Shown here: positions 5,383 to 11,633 of the stretch, piece after piece
How the letters are laid out: each line of letters begins with the position of its first letter
Position numbering within the stretch: the first letter of the stretch is position 1
Source of the DNA: Spirochaetaceae bacterium
GTDB lineage: Bacteria > Spirochaetota > Spirochaetia > Treponematales > Breznakiellaceae
Assembly (NCBI GenBank): GCA_031255115.1
Contig: JAIRTD010000118.1
Coordinates: forward strand, 1 to 11,633
DNA length: 11,633 nt
Reading direction: 5' to 3'
Translations under genes and position numbers: made by a program
The notes under the pieces: generated by a model
What the model saw: the letters and a program-made list of their open reading frames with translations, nothing else
The model's database searches: none
Told to the model about the DNA's origin: nothing

Positions 5383-6453
5383 ATGGTCAGACTTGGAATA
5401 ATCGGTCTTGGAGAAGTGGCCCAGCTCATGCATCTGCCCCTGCTGGCGGACATGCAGGACAAATTCAAAGTAACTGCGGTTTCGGATATTTCTGATTCAG
5501 TTCTGGATTATATCGCATCACGGTATTCGATACCCCACACCTTTAAGGATCCAGAGGACCTTATCGGCTCAAAAGAAGTTGACGCGGTAATGATACTGTC
5601 GCCTAATGTGTACCACGTCCGTCAGGCCTCGCTCGCTCTGGAATCGGGAAAGCACGTCTTTCTGGAAAAACCCGCGGCGATTTATCCTGATGAACTCGAA
5701 AAACTTGTCGCCGTCCACGCAAAGCATGCTGATGTAACCGGCATGGTCGGCTATGTGAGGCGCTATTCTGAGCTTTTCTTAAAATTGAAGGAACTGCTCC
5801 AAAAAGATACAAAGGCCATTACCTATATGCGGGCCCGCACCATTGTCAACGAGACTGGTTTTTATGTAAATACCACACGGCCTGTATTTCGTCCCCGGGA
5901 CCTTCCGCCTGAGGCGGGAAAAGCCCTGCGGGAAGAAGACCGCGCCCACTACCTTAAAGCCCTTGGCGGCGGCATGACAGAAACGCAGAAAAATATTTAC
6001 ACCCTTTTGATTTGTTCCGGCTGCCATATACTGTCGGCAGTCAAGGAACTGGCCGGGCTTCCCAAGGCGATAAAGACTGTTGCCCAGGCAAAGAACGGCA
6101 GCCACCTGGTTATTACCTTTGATTACGGCGATTTTATGTGCGTTTTTGAGGAAGTAAATGACCAGGCCGTGGTTCAATTTGATGAATCAATAGAGCTGTA
6201 CCAGAATGACCGGCGCTACTATCTCCGTTATGACACACCGTATATTCGCAATCTGCCCCAGGTTCTTGAAGTAACTGATTCGACAAAGACCAGTACTAAT
6301 GCTATCCAGTACGGCCCCTGTTATACCGATATGTTTACCACAGAGTTGAACTATTTCTACGACTGTATCGCAAACGGCAAAGAACCAAAAACGTCCTTTA
6401 AGGATTCTCTTGAAGACCTCAGGCTGTACCGCGATATTGCGCTCAAAGCCTAG
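5383..6453 (+). CDS. Gfo/Idh/MocA-family NAD(P)-dependent oxidoreductase
   Basis: This 356-residue protein is a probable soluble dehydrogenase acting on a sugar, inositol or related polyol. The N-terminal Rossmann fold shows GIIGLGEVA (5-13) for dinucleotide binding. The family signature EKPAA is at 95-99, where Lys96 is the usual catalytic or cofactor-contacting residue. The C-terminal domain has CSGCHILSAVKELAG (211-225), in which His215 sits at the normal catalytic-His position. Between them lies a long loop (about 155-200, rich in Pro, Arg and Glu) that is larger than in simple family members and could shape the substrate pocket. The ATG is preceded by AAGGATAAGGAA. The gene has a promoter-like sequence of its own and stands alone. 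Its stop overlaps that of the converging gene at CTAG. The family is certain; the substrate cannot be named. Confidence 0.88.
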   Translation: MVRLGIIGLGEVAQLMHLPLLADMQDKFKVTAVSDISDSVLDYIASRYSIPHTFKDPEDLIGSKEVDAVMILSPNVYHVRQASLALESGKHVFLEKPAAIYPDELEKLVAVHAKHADVTGMVGYVRRYSELFLKLKELLQKDTKAITYMRARTIVNETGFYVNTTRPVFRPRDLPPEAGKALREEDRAHYLKALGGGMTETQKNIYTLLICSGCHILSAVKELAGLPKAIKTVAQAKNGSHLVITFDYGDFMCVFEEVNDQAVVQFDESIELYQNDRRYYLRYDTPYIRNLPQVLEVTDSTKTSTNAIQYGPCYTDMFTTELNYFYDCIANGKEPKTSFKDSLEDLRLYRDIALKA

Positions 6454-7388
6454 CGGAGCCGGTAATTCAAAATCAGGGCGACCCGGAAAAATTCAAGATG
6501 GCGTTTGTTGTTTTCGTTTAGTATCCGCGCCTGGTAAAAAGTATCGTTGTCTCCTGAAATATAATTCCGGCGGGTTCTGGCCTGGACGATAAGGGTGGCG
6601 CTTAAGTCTTCGGTGAGGGTATAGTTTGCCAGGGCGGAAAGCATCCATTGGGTAAGGTCGTCGCCCCAGATTTCTCTTCCGGGAGTGTCATAGAGAAGCC
6701 TGGTCATCTCGGCCATGAGGCCGATCATGTTGAGTTTTAGGGGCATCTGATAGCCCAGCACATAAGAACCATAGGTGATAAAGCCATTGCGGTTTTCGCC
6801 GTCGTCGTTTTCAAAATACCAGGAATCGCGGGAACCGGCGGAACTGTTTCCTTTATACCTGAGTTCCTGATAGGCCCTGAACACGATGTGGTTCCAGTCT
6901 CCGGGAAAGAGTGCCCCAAGGTCAAACTGAAGCGCCCCGCCGCCAAAGGCGTTCCAGAGGAGGCCGCCAAAGGGCGAACTCACAGTTTCTTTTGCCGGGT
7001 CAAGAGCAGAGCGCGGCCGGTTGATTCCGTAGCCTCTGATTTCCTTTCCGAACAGTTCTATGTTCCAGCCCGATCCTGCCCTTGCCCCGCCTGCCAGTTG
7101 AAAAAACGCGACGGGCGTCCAGGTAAGTTCTGTCGCGGCGTTAAGTGATATTGGTGAAAGCTCGGCGCTGAACGCGGTTCTGATATTGTTGTCCCTGGTG
7201 AGCGGGCCGGTTCCCTGGAGAAAGGGAATGACGTAACTCCGGTTTGCGCCGATTTTTGCCTCTGGCCGTGAGGAAAGTTGAAGAAAAAGCTCTGTAGAAG
7301 AAGCAATGCCGTCAGCCCGAGAGGGGGCCGCGACCGCGCAAAGCAGTACCGCTAACAAGAACGGCACAAGGGTCTTTCTTTTTGTCAT
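6450..7388 (-). CDS. Probable outer-membrane beta-barrel protein, unknown function
   Basis: From the ATG at 7388 this is a 312-residue exported protein. MTKRKTLVPFLLAVLLCAVA begins a signal peptide with likely cleavage after APSRA. The mature sequence alternates short polar and aromatic/hydrophobic stretches (for example ATELTWTPVAFFQLAGGAR, ITYGSYVLGYQMPLKLNMIG and TEDLSATLIVQARTR). It ends in the strand HLEFFRVALILNYRLR, the pattern of an integral outer-membrane barrel. In-frame ATGs at 7433 and 7406 would place extra residues before the signal and overlap the upstream gene. I choose 7388, 7 nt after the oxidoreductase gamma-subunit stop, although its ribosome site is weak. It is probably the last gene of that operon. 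I recognise no specific family. Confidence 0.6.
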   Translation of the reverse strand: MTKRKTLVPFLLAVLLCAVAAPSRADGIASSTELFLQLSSRPEAKIGANRSYVIPFLQGTGPLTRDNNIRTAFSAELSPISLNAATELTWTPVAFFQLAGGARAGSGWNIELFGKEIRGYGINRPRSALDPAKETVSSPFGGLLWNAFGGGALQFDLGALFPGDWNHIVFRAYQELRYKGNSSAGSRDSWYFENDDGENRNGFITYGSYVLGYQMPLKLNMIGLMAEMTRLLYDTPGREIWGDDLTQWMLSALANYTLTEDLSATLIVQARTRRNYISGDNDTFYQARILNENNKRHLEFFRVALILNYRLR

Positions 7389-7395
7389 GGGCAAG

Positions 7396-7929
7396 CTACA
7401 CCGCATCGAAGCCCGCCTGTATCGCTTCAACATTCATGGGAATGAGCGAATGTTTGTCCTCTGGGAAAAATTTTTTGAGTATCGCTTCTACTTCGGTGAG
7501 GGCAAGGGCGCCTGAAACTTTTGCCATGGCGCCCAGGGCAACCATGTTGGCGATTTTTGGATTGCCGATTTTTTCGGCTATGCCCTGGGCTTCGAGGGCG
7601 ACGATCCTTATGTCCTTGCGGCCCGGTTTGTCTTTGACCAGCGAGGTATTGATAACCATGACCCCCCCTTCTTTAAGCATGCCCTCACAGAGGGGAAGGG
7701 AGTCGCTGTTCATCACCAGGGCTGAGTCGGGAGTAGTAACCAGGGGGCTGGCGATTTCTTCGTCAGAGACGATGACGCTGGCCCTGGCTATGCCGCCCCG
7801 CTTTTCGGCGCCATAAAATGGAAAAAAAGTTACGTTTTTTCCTTCTTTCATGGCGCAGTACACCCATATTTGTCCCAGAGAAATGATTCCCTGGCCGCCG
7901 AAACCGGCAAAAAAAGATTTTTCGGTCAT
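7396..7929 (-). CDS. korC: 2-oxoacid:ferredoxin oxidoreductase, gamma subunit
   Basis: This is the 177-residue gamma subunit of a four-subunit 2-oxoacid:ferredoxin oxidoreductase. The complex converts a 2-oxoacid plus CoA to acyl-CoA and CO2 (or the reverse) while reducing ferredoxin, in the cytoplasm. Diagnostic sequence is the N-terminal GFGGQGIISLG (9-19), followed by FFPFYGAEKRGGIARASVIVSDEEI and NMVALGAMAK, typical of the POR/KOR gamma family. Length is normal. GAGGTG lies about 5 nt before the ATG. It is separated from the beta-subunit gene by 101 bp carrying a nested inverted repeat, unlike the tight spacing elsewhere in the operon. Substrate preference (2-oxoglutarate or branched-chain 2-oxoacids) cannot be read from this subunit. 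Confidence 0.9.
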   Translation of the reverse strand: MTEKSFFAGFGGQGIISLGQIWVYCAMKEGKNVTFFPFYGAEKRGGIARASVIVSDEEIASPLVTTPDSALVMNSDSLPLCEGMLKEGGVMVINTSLVKDKPGRKDIRIVALEAQGIAEKIGNPKIANMVALGAMAKVSGALALTEVEAILKKFFPEDKHSLIPMNVEAIQAGFDAV

Positions 7930-7955
7930 TATGCACCTCGTTGTCTGAATCCCGT

Positions 7956-8023
7956 CTGTCAGGCAAACAGCCGGTTTTTATACTCCAGGCCGCGGGAATT
8001 TTGCCGCGGCGCGTTCCTGACAG
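7956..8023. repeat. Nested inverted repeat inside the oxidoreductase operon
   Basis: Outer arms CTGTCAGG (7956-7963) and CCTGACAG (8016-8023) are perfect. Inside them GCCGCGG (7989-7995) pairs with CCGCGGC (8004-8010). The element fills most of the gap between the beta and gamma genes. It has no T-run on the transcribed strand, so it is more like a palindromic repeat or an RNA-processing or stability hairpin than a terminator. Confidence 0.55.
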
Positions 8024-8030
8024 GAGCTTC

Positions 8031-8774
8031 CTACAGGGTATTCTTGATTTCCCCCAGGGGGAAAACAGGGATCATGTTTTCTTCGAGCCAGCGCACCGAC
8101 TGTTCCGGTTCCATGCCCCAGTTGGTGGGGCACTGGGAAAGAATCTCCACAATGGTCGAACCGGTTCCTTCGAGCTGGGCCTCAAAAGCCTTCTTTATAT
8201 ACTGCCTTGTTTTGCGTACATTGGCGGCGTTGTGTACCGCGCCCCGGGCAATGTACCTGGTTCCTTCCAGTTGGGCGAGGAGTTCGGCGACTTTGATGGG
8301 ATAGCCCATGCCGCTGATTCCGGGGTCCCTGCCAAGGGGGGCGGTGACGGCTTTCTGGCCGACCAGGGTCGTGGGGGCCATCTGGCCGCCGGTCATGCCG
8401 TAGATGGCGTTGTTTACAAAGATCGTGGTGAATCTTTCGCCCCTGTTGGCGGCGTGTATCATTTCGGCGGTTCCTATGGCGGCCATGTCGCCGTCGCCCT
8501 GATAGCATATAACAAGGTGATCGGGCAGTACGCGCTTGACCGCAGTGGCGGCGGCAGGGGTACGGCCGTGGGCCGGCTGGACCGAGTCAAATTCAAAATA
8601 GAGGTCCGCCCAGATCGCGCAGCCCACGGGATTGGTGATGATGGCCCTTTCTCTCAGGCCAAGTTCGTCAATGAGTTCGGTAATAATCCGGTGTATCACT
8701 CCGTGGCCGCAGCCCCCGCAATACTTGGTGGAAATTTTTTTAAGGCTTTCCGGGTATCCGTATAGTTTCTTCAC
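8031..8774 (-). CDS. korB: 2-oxoacid:ferredoxin oxidoreductase, beta (TPP-binding) subunit
   Basis: This 247-residue subunit carries thiamine diphosphate and forms the catalytic centre with the alpha subunit. It has CGGCGHG (19-25), whose Cys residues are typical of the family and often hold an iron-sulfur cluster. GCAIWADLYF (51-60) follows. The TPP/Mg motif starts at GDGD (93-96) and ends at NNAIYGMTGGQ (121-131), with normal spacing. The start codon is GTG at 8774, 5 nt after the alpha-subunit stop; GGGAG lies about 11 nt upstream of it and coupling to the alpha gene is likely. Subunit size and gene order match the four-gene KOR/VOR arrangement rather than fused pyruvate:ferredoxin oxidoreductase. 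Confidence 0.93.
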   Translation of the reverse strand: MKKLYGYPESLKKISTKYCGGCGHGVIHRIITELIDELGLRERAIITNPVGCAIWADLYFEFDSVQPAHGRTPAAATAVKRVLPDHLVICYQGDGDMAAIGTAEMIHAANRGERFTTIFVNNAIYGMTGGQMAPTTLVGQKAVTAPLGRDPGISGMGYPIKVAELLAQLEGTRYIARGAVHNAANVRKTRQYIKKAFEAQLEGTGSTIVEILSQCPTNWGMEPEQSVRWLEENMIPVFPLGEIKNTL

Positions 8775-8779
8775 GCTGT

Positions 8780-9865
8780 TTATACTCCCAATATTTCTTT
8801 GGCCCTGGCGAAGATTTCTTCTTCGGTTGGAAGCGCTCCCCCGGAACGGCCGAGGAGATGTACCGCGGACCGTTTGCTGCCGGAGCTCTCGAAAACCGAA
8901 AGTTTTACATCCTCGACAAGCTGGCCGGAGCTTAGTTCCACGGTGAGTATGGGTTTGCCTGACGCGGCAATGTTACCCAGAGCTTTTGCGGGAAAGGGCC
9001 AGAGGGTAATGGGCCTGAAAATGCCCAGCTTGATGCCTTCTTTGGCGGCAAGTTTTTTTGCCCCCAGGGCTATGCGCGCCGCGGTGCCATAGGCCGCAAG
9101 GATCAGATCGCTATCTTCGTCCACCGACTCATAACGACATTCCTTGTCCGTTATTTCGGCATAACGGGCCTCCCGGCCCTGGTTGAGTTTTTCGAGCAAA
9201 TCCGGGTTCAGTTCAAGAGAACTGATGTGCCGGGGATTTTTGTCTTTGCGTTCTGCCATGTGTCCCACGGCCCAGTCCCGTTTGGGAAGTTCATCAAGGC
9301 GGCGTTCCGGGGGAAGCATGACCCCTTCCATCATCTGGCCTATCAGGCCGTCGGCCATAATCATGGCCGGTATACGGTACTGGTCGGCAAGATCAAAGGC
9401 CAGGCAGGTAAGGTCGGCGCATTCCTGAACGTTTTTTGGGGCAAGCACTATGGTCCGGTAATCGCCGTGACCGCCGCCCCTGGTGGCCTGGAAATAGTCT
9501 CCCTGATACGGGGCAATGTTTCCAAGCCCCGGACCTCCCCGGACCATGTTTATCACAACCAGGGGAAGATCCGCGCCGGCGGCGTAGGAGATGCCTTCCT
9601 GTTTGAGGCTTATGCCCGGACTGGAAGAACTGGTCATTGCCCTGGCCCCAGCGGCAGAAGCGCCGTAAACCATATTGATAGCCGCTACTTCGCTTTCGGA
9701 TTGAATAAAAATACGGCCCTTTGCTATCATGTGTCTGGCCATGTAGGCGACAATCTCGTTCTGGGGCGTAATGGGGTAGCCAAAATAGGCGGTACAACCC
9801 GCCCTGATGGCCGCTTCGGCGATAGCCTCATTCCCCTTCATCAGAATTTTTTCACCGTTATGCAT
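8780..9865 (-). CDS. vorB: 2-oxoacid:ferredoxin oxidoreductase, alpha subunit (VorB/KorA type)
   Basis: This is the 361-residue alpha subunit, which binds the 2-oxoacid and CoA and completes the TPP site. Family landmarks are LMKGNEAIAEAAIRAGC (8-24), YPITPQNEI (30-38), SESEVAAINMVYGAS (56-70), TSSSSPGISLKQEG, RGGPGLGNIAPYQGDYFQ and ADGLIGQMME. The C-terminal part contains LGIFRPITLWPFP. The text most resembles proteins named VorB (3-methyl-2-oxobutanoate oxidoreductase), but KorA is close and the substrate is not settled by sequence. The ATG at 9865 is chosen. It begins 2 nt after the ferredoxin gene's TGA, has GGGAAA about 8 nt upstream and gives the N-terminus usual for the family. An ATG at 9880 would overlap the ferredoxin gene. 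Confidence 0.92.
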   Translation of the reverse strand: MHNGEKILMKGNEAIAEAAIRAGCTAYFGYPITPQNEIVAYMARHMIAKGRIFIQSESEVAAINMVYGASAAGARAMTSSSSPGISLKQEGISYAAGADLPLVVINMVRGGPGLGNIAPYQGDYFQATRGGGHGDYRTIVLAPKNVQECADLTCLAFDLADQYRIPAMIMADGLIGQMMEGVMLPPERRLDELPKRDWAVGHMAERKDKNPRHISSLELNPDLLEKLNQGREARYAEITDKECRYESVDEDSDLILAAYGTAARIALGAKKLAAKEGIKLGIFRPITLWPFPAKALGNIAASGKPILTVELSSGQLVEDVKLSVFESSGSKRSAVHLLGRSGGALPTEEEIFARAKEILGV

Positions 9866-9867
9866 AC

Positions 9868-10083
9868 TCAAATTTCCCATACCTCAATGCACACATCGGG
9901 ACATACCTGGTAACAGTTTCCGCAGGCAATACATTTTTCCGGCGTCGCAGCCTTGACCGGATACGAGCCTTGTGAGTTTGTTTCGCTGTCCCCGGCGAGA
10001 ACCTTAACCGGGCAGGAACGAACGCAGAGATAACACCCCTTGCACAGTTCCCGGTCTATAATTACTTTTCCCTGTTTAGCCAT
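9868..10083 (-). CDS. korD: 2-oxoacid:ferredoxin oxidoreductase, ferredoxin-like (delta) subunit
   Basis: This 71-residue protein carries two [4Fe-4S] clusters and passes electrons from the TPP centre to free ferredoxin. Cys14, Cys17, Cys20 and Cys24-Pro form the first CxxCxxCxxxCP motif; Cys51, Cys54, Cys57 and Cys61-Pro form the second. An extra Cys65 is present. The spacer between the motifs (about 25-50) is longer than in small clostridial ferredoxins, as is usual for KorD/PorD. It is the first gene of the operon. GGGGGAGGT lies directly against the ATG, an unusually short ribosome-site spacing, and a TATAAT box lies 18-23 nt upstream. Confidence 0.93.
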   Translation of the reverse strand: MAKQGKVIIDRELCKGCYLCVRSCPVKVLAGDSETNSQGSYPVKAATPEKCIACGNCYQVCPDVCIEVWEI

Positions 10084-10100
10084 ACCTCCCCCAAAAGCCT

Positions 10101-10130
10101 ATTATACTGAATTAACCCGGAAGATGGGAA
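10101..10130 (-). promoter_or_regulatory. Promoter of the oxidoreductase operon
   Basis: On the minus strand a perfect TATAAT (complement of 10101-10106) is preceded 18 bp upstream by TTCCCA (complement of 10125-10130), a four-of-six match to TTGACA. Transcription would start about 10 nt before the korD ATG at 10083, giving a very short leader that is nearly all ribosome-binding sequence. Confidence 0.6.
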
Positions 10131-10194
10131 GGTAGTTTAAGAAAAAAACGAAACCCAAAAAACGCTTTTACCGCGTTATCCGGGGGGAGCGGAA

Positions 10195-10215
10195 TAAAAA
10201 CGCAAAGCGTTTTTA
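10195..10215. terminator. Terminator-like hairpin in the divergent intergenic region
   Basis: TAAAAACGC (10195-10203) pairs perfectly with GCGTTTTTA (10207-10215) around an AAA loop. This gives a short GC-clamped stem with a T-run on both strands, so it could act as a bidirectional rho-independent terminator. No gene ends here: the oxidoreductase operon starts on its left and the TraX gene on its right. It may block read-through between divergent units, act as an attenuator, or be part of a repeat. Confidence 0.45.
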
Positions 10216-10240
10216 TGAAGCGCGGGGGGGCGCGACAACG

Positions 10241-10277
10241 ATGCGGCAACGGCAAATGGCCGCATGGAAATGCGGCC
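10241..10277. repeat. Switchable stem-loop with GGAA tetraloop (copy 2)
   Basis: GGCCGCAT (10258-10265) pairs with ATGCGGCC (10270-10277) in a perfect 8-bp stem closed by a GGAA loop of the GNRA type. An upstream ATGCGGC (10241-10247) can instead pair with GCCGCAT (10259-10265), so two mutually exclusive hairpins are possible. The apex GCATGGAAATG and the following C-run are shared with 793-814. It lies about 25 nt before the ribosome site of the TraX gene. Confidence 0.5.
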
Positions 10278-10307
10278 CCCCTTCTCCCTCTTGTAGATGG
10301 GGAGGGA

Positions 10308-11144
10308 ATGTACAATACTTACGCAATGGAAACACAAACGAAGTATTCTGTTTCTGGCGGGTATCCCTGGCAGGTCCTCTCGGGGACCGGTATAAAAATT
10401 GCCGGGATTATTTTGATGGCTATGGACCATGTGCATCAGATGTTTATTGCCCAGGGCGCGCCTTACTGGTTGAACTGGTTTGGCCGGCCGGTGGCGGCGA
10501 TGTTCCTTTTTCTCTGCGCCGAAGGCTTCTATTATACCCGCAGCAAAAGGCGGTACATGCTGCAGCTTCTGGGGGGTTTTCTTTTTATGGCTGCCATGAA
10601 CCGGGTTCTGTCCGTGATCATGCCCATGGAACATATTGCCCTGATTAACAATATCTTTGGGACTTTGTTCATAGCTACCTATTATATGTGGATCATTGAC
10701 TGTCTTTGCGAAGGGTTTAGGGAGAAGCGTCCTGCAAAGGTGTTCTCTGCGGTGGGGGGCTTTCTCCTCCCCTTTGTTGTGGGTCTGGCCATGCTGCTGG
10801 TCTTGCAAAACAATATGTACCGTGTTGCTTTGCTGCTCTTTTTTATTCCCAGCCCCCTCTTTGTGGAAGGCGGCCTGGTGCTGGTCTTTTTGGGGGTAGC
10901 TTTCTATTTACTGCGGAAGTACCGGCTTGCCCAGGCCGGCCTGGTGCTGGTTGTGGGCGCTCTTACCTGGTATTTTTCGCGGGATACTCCCGGCGACTTC
11001 CAGTGGCTCATGGTTTTTGCCGTTATTCCCCTACTATTGTACAATGGACAGCGCGGGAGGGGCGGCAAGTACTTTTTCTATGTTTTTTATCCCGCCCATA
11101 TTTACCTCTTGTACTGCGCCGCGTGGTTCTTGCGCGGCAGTTGA
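10308..11144 (+). CDS. TraX-family integral membrane protein
   Basis: This 278-residue polytopic membrane protein has about eight hydrophobic segments. The N-terminal part carries the TraX pattern: SGTGIKIAGIILMAMDH (25-41, with Asp40-His41 in the first membrane segment), WFGRPVAAMFLFLCAEGFYYTRS (57-79) and RRYMLQLLGG. The C-terminus ends with FFYVFYPAHIYLLY, also typical. In F plasmid TraX acetylates pilin. Chromosomal relatives, common in Firmicutes and spirochaetes, are thought to be acyltransferase-like and act on unknown envelope substrates. There are no conjugation genes nearby, so TraX should not be taken to mean a plasmid transfer role. GGGGAGGG lies directly before the ATG at 10308; the ATG at 10326 is an alternative start, giving 272 residues. 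An in-frame ATG at 10215 falls in the hairpin region and is unlikely. Confidence 0.82.
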   Translation: MYNTYAMETQTKYSVSGGYPWQVLSGTGIKIAGIILMAMDHVHQMFIAQGAPYWLNWFGRPVAAMFLFLCAEGFYYTRSKRRYMLQLLGGFLFMAAMNRVLSVIMPMEHIALINNIFGTLFIATYYMWIIDCLCEGFREKRPAKVFSAVGGFLLPFVVGLAMLLVLQNNMYRVALLLFFIPSPLFVEGGLVLVFLGVAFYLLRKYRLAQAGLVLVVGALTWYFSRDTPGDFQWLMVFAVIPLLLYNGQRGRGGKYFFYVFYPAHIYLLYCAAWFLRGS

Positions 11145-11165
11145 GTTTGAAGGGCTTAAAGGGGC

Positions 11166-11200
11166 TTGACAATAATGATTCTATGTATAGAATCATTATT
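11166..11200 (+). promoter_or_regulatory. Promoter embedded in a 30-bp palindromic operator
   Basis: A perfect TTGACA (11166-11171) is followed after 16 bp by TAGAAT (11188-11193, five of six to TATAAT). A perfect inverted repeat has arms AATAATGATTCTAT (11171-11184) and ATAGAATCATTATT (11187-11200) around a central GT. It covers the whole spacer and the -10. GGGGC (11161-11165) and GCCCC (11201-11205) extend the symmetry except for the TTGAC insertion. A repressor bound here would exclude RNA polymerase. The gene start is 57 bp downstream at 11257. The arms contain the halves of a Fur-like box (ATAATGAT/ATCATTAT) but further apart than in a standard Fur site. Confidence 0.7.
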
Positions 11201-11256
11201 GCCCCACCATGGGGAACGCCTCTGGGCGTACGATTATACCAATTAAGGATGAAAAC

Positions 11257-11633
11257 ATGAAAAGACAGTTGACCGTTCTGCTTTTGACCCTGGCCGCGCT
11301 AAGCCTGTTTTGGGGCTGTAAAAAGAGCGGTGGAACAGGAACCGCGGGTGTTTCGCGGACCATAGGGATTATTCAGCTTGCCGATAACGGGGCGTTTACC
11401 GATATGCGGGAAGGTTTTCTTGACCGGCTCGGGGAGCTGGGTTATGGCGAGGCCGAACTCAAGGTTGATTACAAGAACGCCCAGGGGGATATAGGTACCC
11501 TTAATACCATCTGCCAGGAAATGGCTGTTTCTAATTATGATCTTGTGGTAACTATCGCGACGCCCGCCGCCCAGGCCTTTGTCAATCAGGAGAGCAAGGT
11601 GCCGCTGATTTTTATTTCTGTAACGGATCCGGT
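11257..11633 (+). CDS. ABC-transporter substrate-binding lipoprotein (ABC_sub_bind / TrpX type), 3' end beyond right edge
   Basis: The first 125 codons are present and the gene runs off the right edge. It starts with a lipoprotein signal, MKRQLTVLLLTLAALSLFWG, with Cys21 as the likely lipidated residue, then a KKSGGTGTAG linker. The mature part begins RTIGIIQLADNGAFTDMREGFLDRL, followed by KVDYKNAQGDIGTLNTICQEM, DLVVTIATPAAQAF and VPLIFISVTDPV. This is the pattern of the PF04392 substrate-binding family, some members of which bind tryptophan or other aromatic amino acids. Permease and ATPase genes would be expected just past the edge. AAGGAT lies 6 nt before the ATG. The operator-like palindrome upstream suggests tight repression. 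The ligand is unknown. Confidence 0.85.
   Translation, partial: MKRQLTVLLLTLAALSLFWGCKKSGGTGTAGVSRTIGIIQLADNGAFTDMREGFLDRLGELGYGEAELKVDYKNAQGDIGTLNTICQEMAVSNYDLVVTIATPAAQAFVNQESKVPLIFISVTDP

Noticed and set aside
7941..8765. Long plus-strand open frame antisense to the beta subunit
   Set aside because: It is a shadow of a strongly conserved TPP-binding protein; the antisense product is Gly-rich and featureless.
9227..9913. Plus-strand open frame antisense to the alpha subunit
   Set aside because: It is a shadow of the conserved VorB/KorA-type gene with no start signal of its own.
10176..10808. Minus-strand open frame over the TraX gene
   Set aside because: It is His/Gln/Lys-rich shadow sequence opposite a clear membrane protein with conserved TraX motifs.
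10308..11144. TraX as evidence for a conjugative plasmid or integrative element
   Set aside because: No relaxase, coupling protein, pilus or integrase genes are present, and chromosomal TraX-family proteins are common outside conjugation systems.

Overview
The window reads as a chromosomal segment of a spirochaete, most likely a gut-type or free-living Treponema. This is inferred from protein character (short lipobox signal peptides of the FASC type, an Rpn/PD-(D/E)XK-like protein, an ApbE of the flavin-trafficking kind, a TraX-family membrane protein and a 2-oxoacid:ferredoxin oxidoreductase), not from a database search. I see no rRNA, tRNA, CRISPR array or intact insertion sequence.

Layout, left to right. 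(1) 1-325, minus strand: 5' part of an Rpn-type nuclease/transposase-like gene running off the left edge. (2) 326-1026: about 700 bp without a convincing gene, holding diverged copies of a short dispersed repeat and a GC-rich, hairpin-rich block. (3) 1027-4337, plus strand: a compact cluster of a nitroreductase-like lipoprotein, a probable FMN-binding-domain lipoprotein, an ApbE flavin transferase and DNA-3-methyladenine glycosylase I (tag). The first two overlap by one base. A 120-bp stretch of packed inverted repeats lies between the second lipoprotein and apbE. (4) 4455-6453, plus strand: a secreted NlpC/P60 peptidase, then a Gfo/Idh/MocA oxidoreductase with its own promoter-like sequence. 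(5) 6450-10083, minus strand: a four-subunit 2-oxoacid:ferredoxin oxidoreductase operon (ferredoxin, alpha, beta and gamma subunits in that order), followed 7 bp later by a probable outer-membrane beta-barrel protein. The barrel gene converges on the oxidoreductase gene at a shared CTAG. (6) 10084-10307: divergent intergenic region with a terminator-like hairpin and a GGAA-loop stem-loop. (7) 10308-11144, plus strand: a TraX-family integral membrane protein. (8) 11145-11256: a near-consensus promoter whose spacer and -10 lie inside a 30-bp palindrome. It drives (9), an ABC-transporter substrate-binding lipoprotein cut by the right edge.

Two observations stand out. One is a probable extracytoplasmic flavin system: two exported lipoproteins of flavin-binding type followed by the flavin transferase ApbE. 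The other is the operator-like palindrome over the promoter of the substrate-binding protein; its arms resemble separated Fur-box halves. The oxidoreductase operon is conventional anaerobic 2-oxoacid metabolism. No wholly new system can be demonstrated from the sequence alone.
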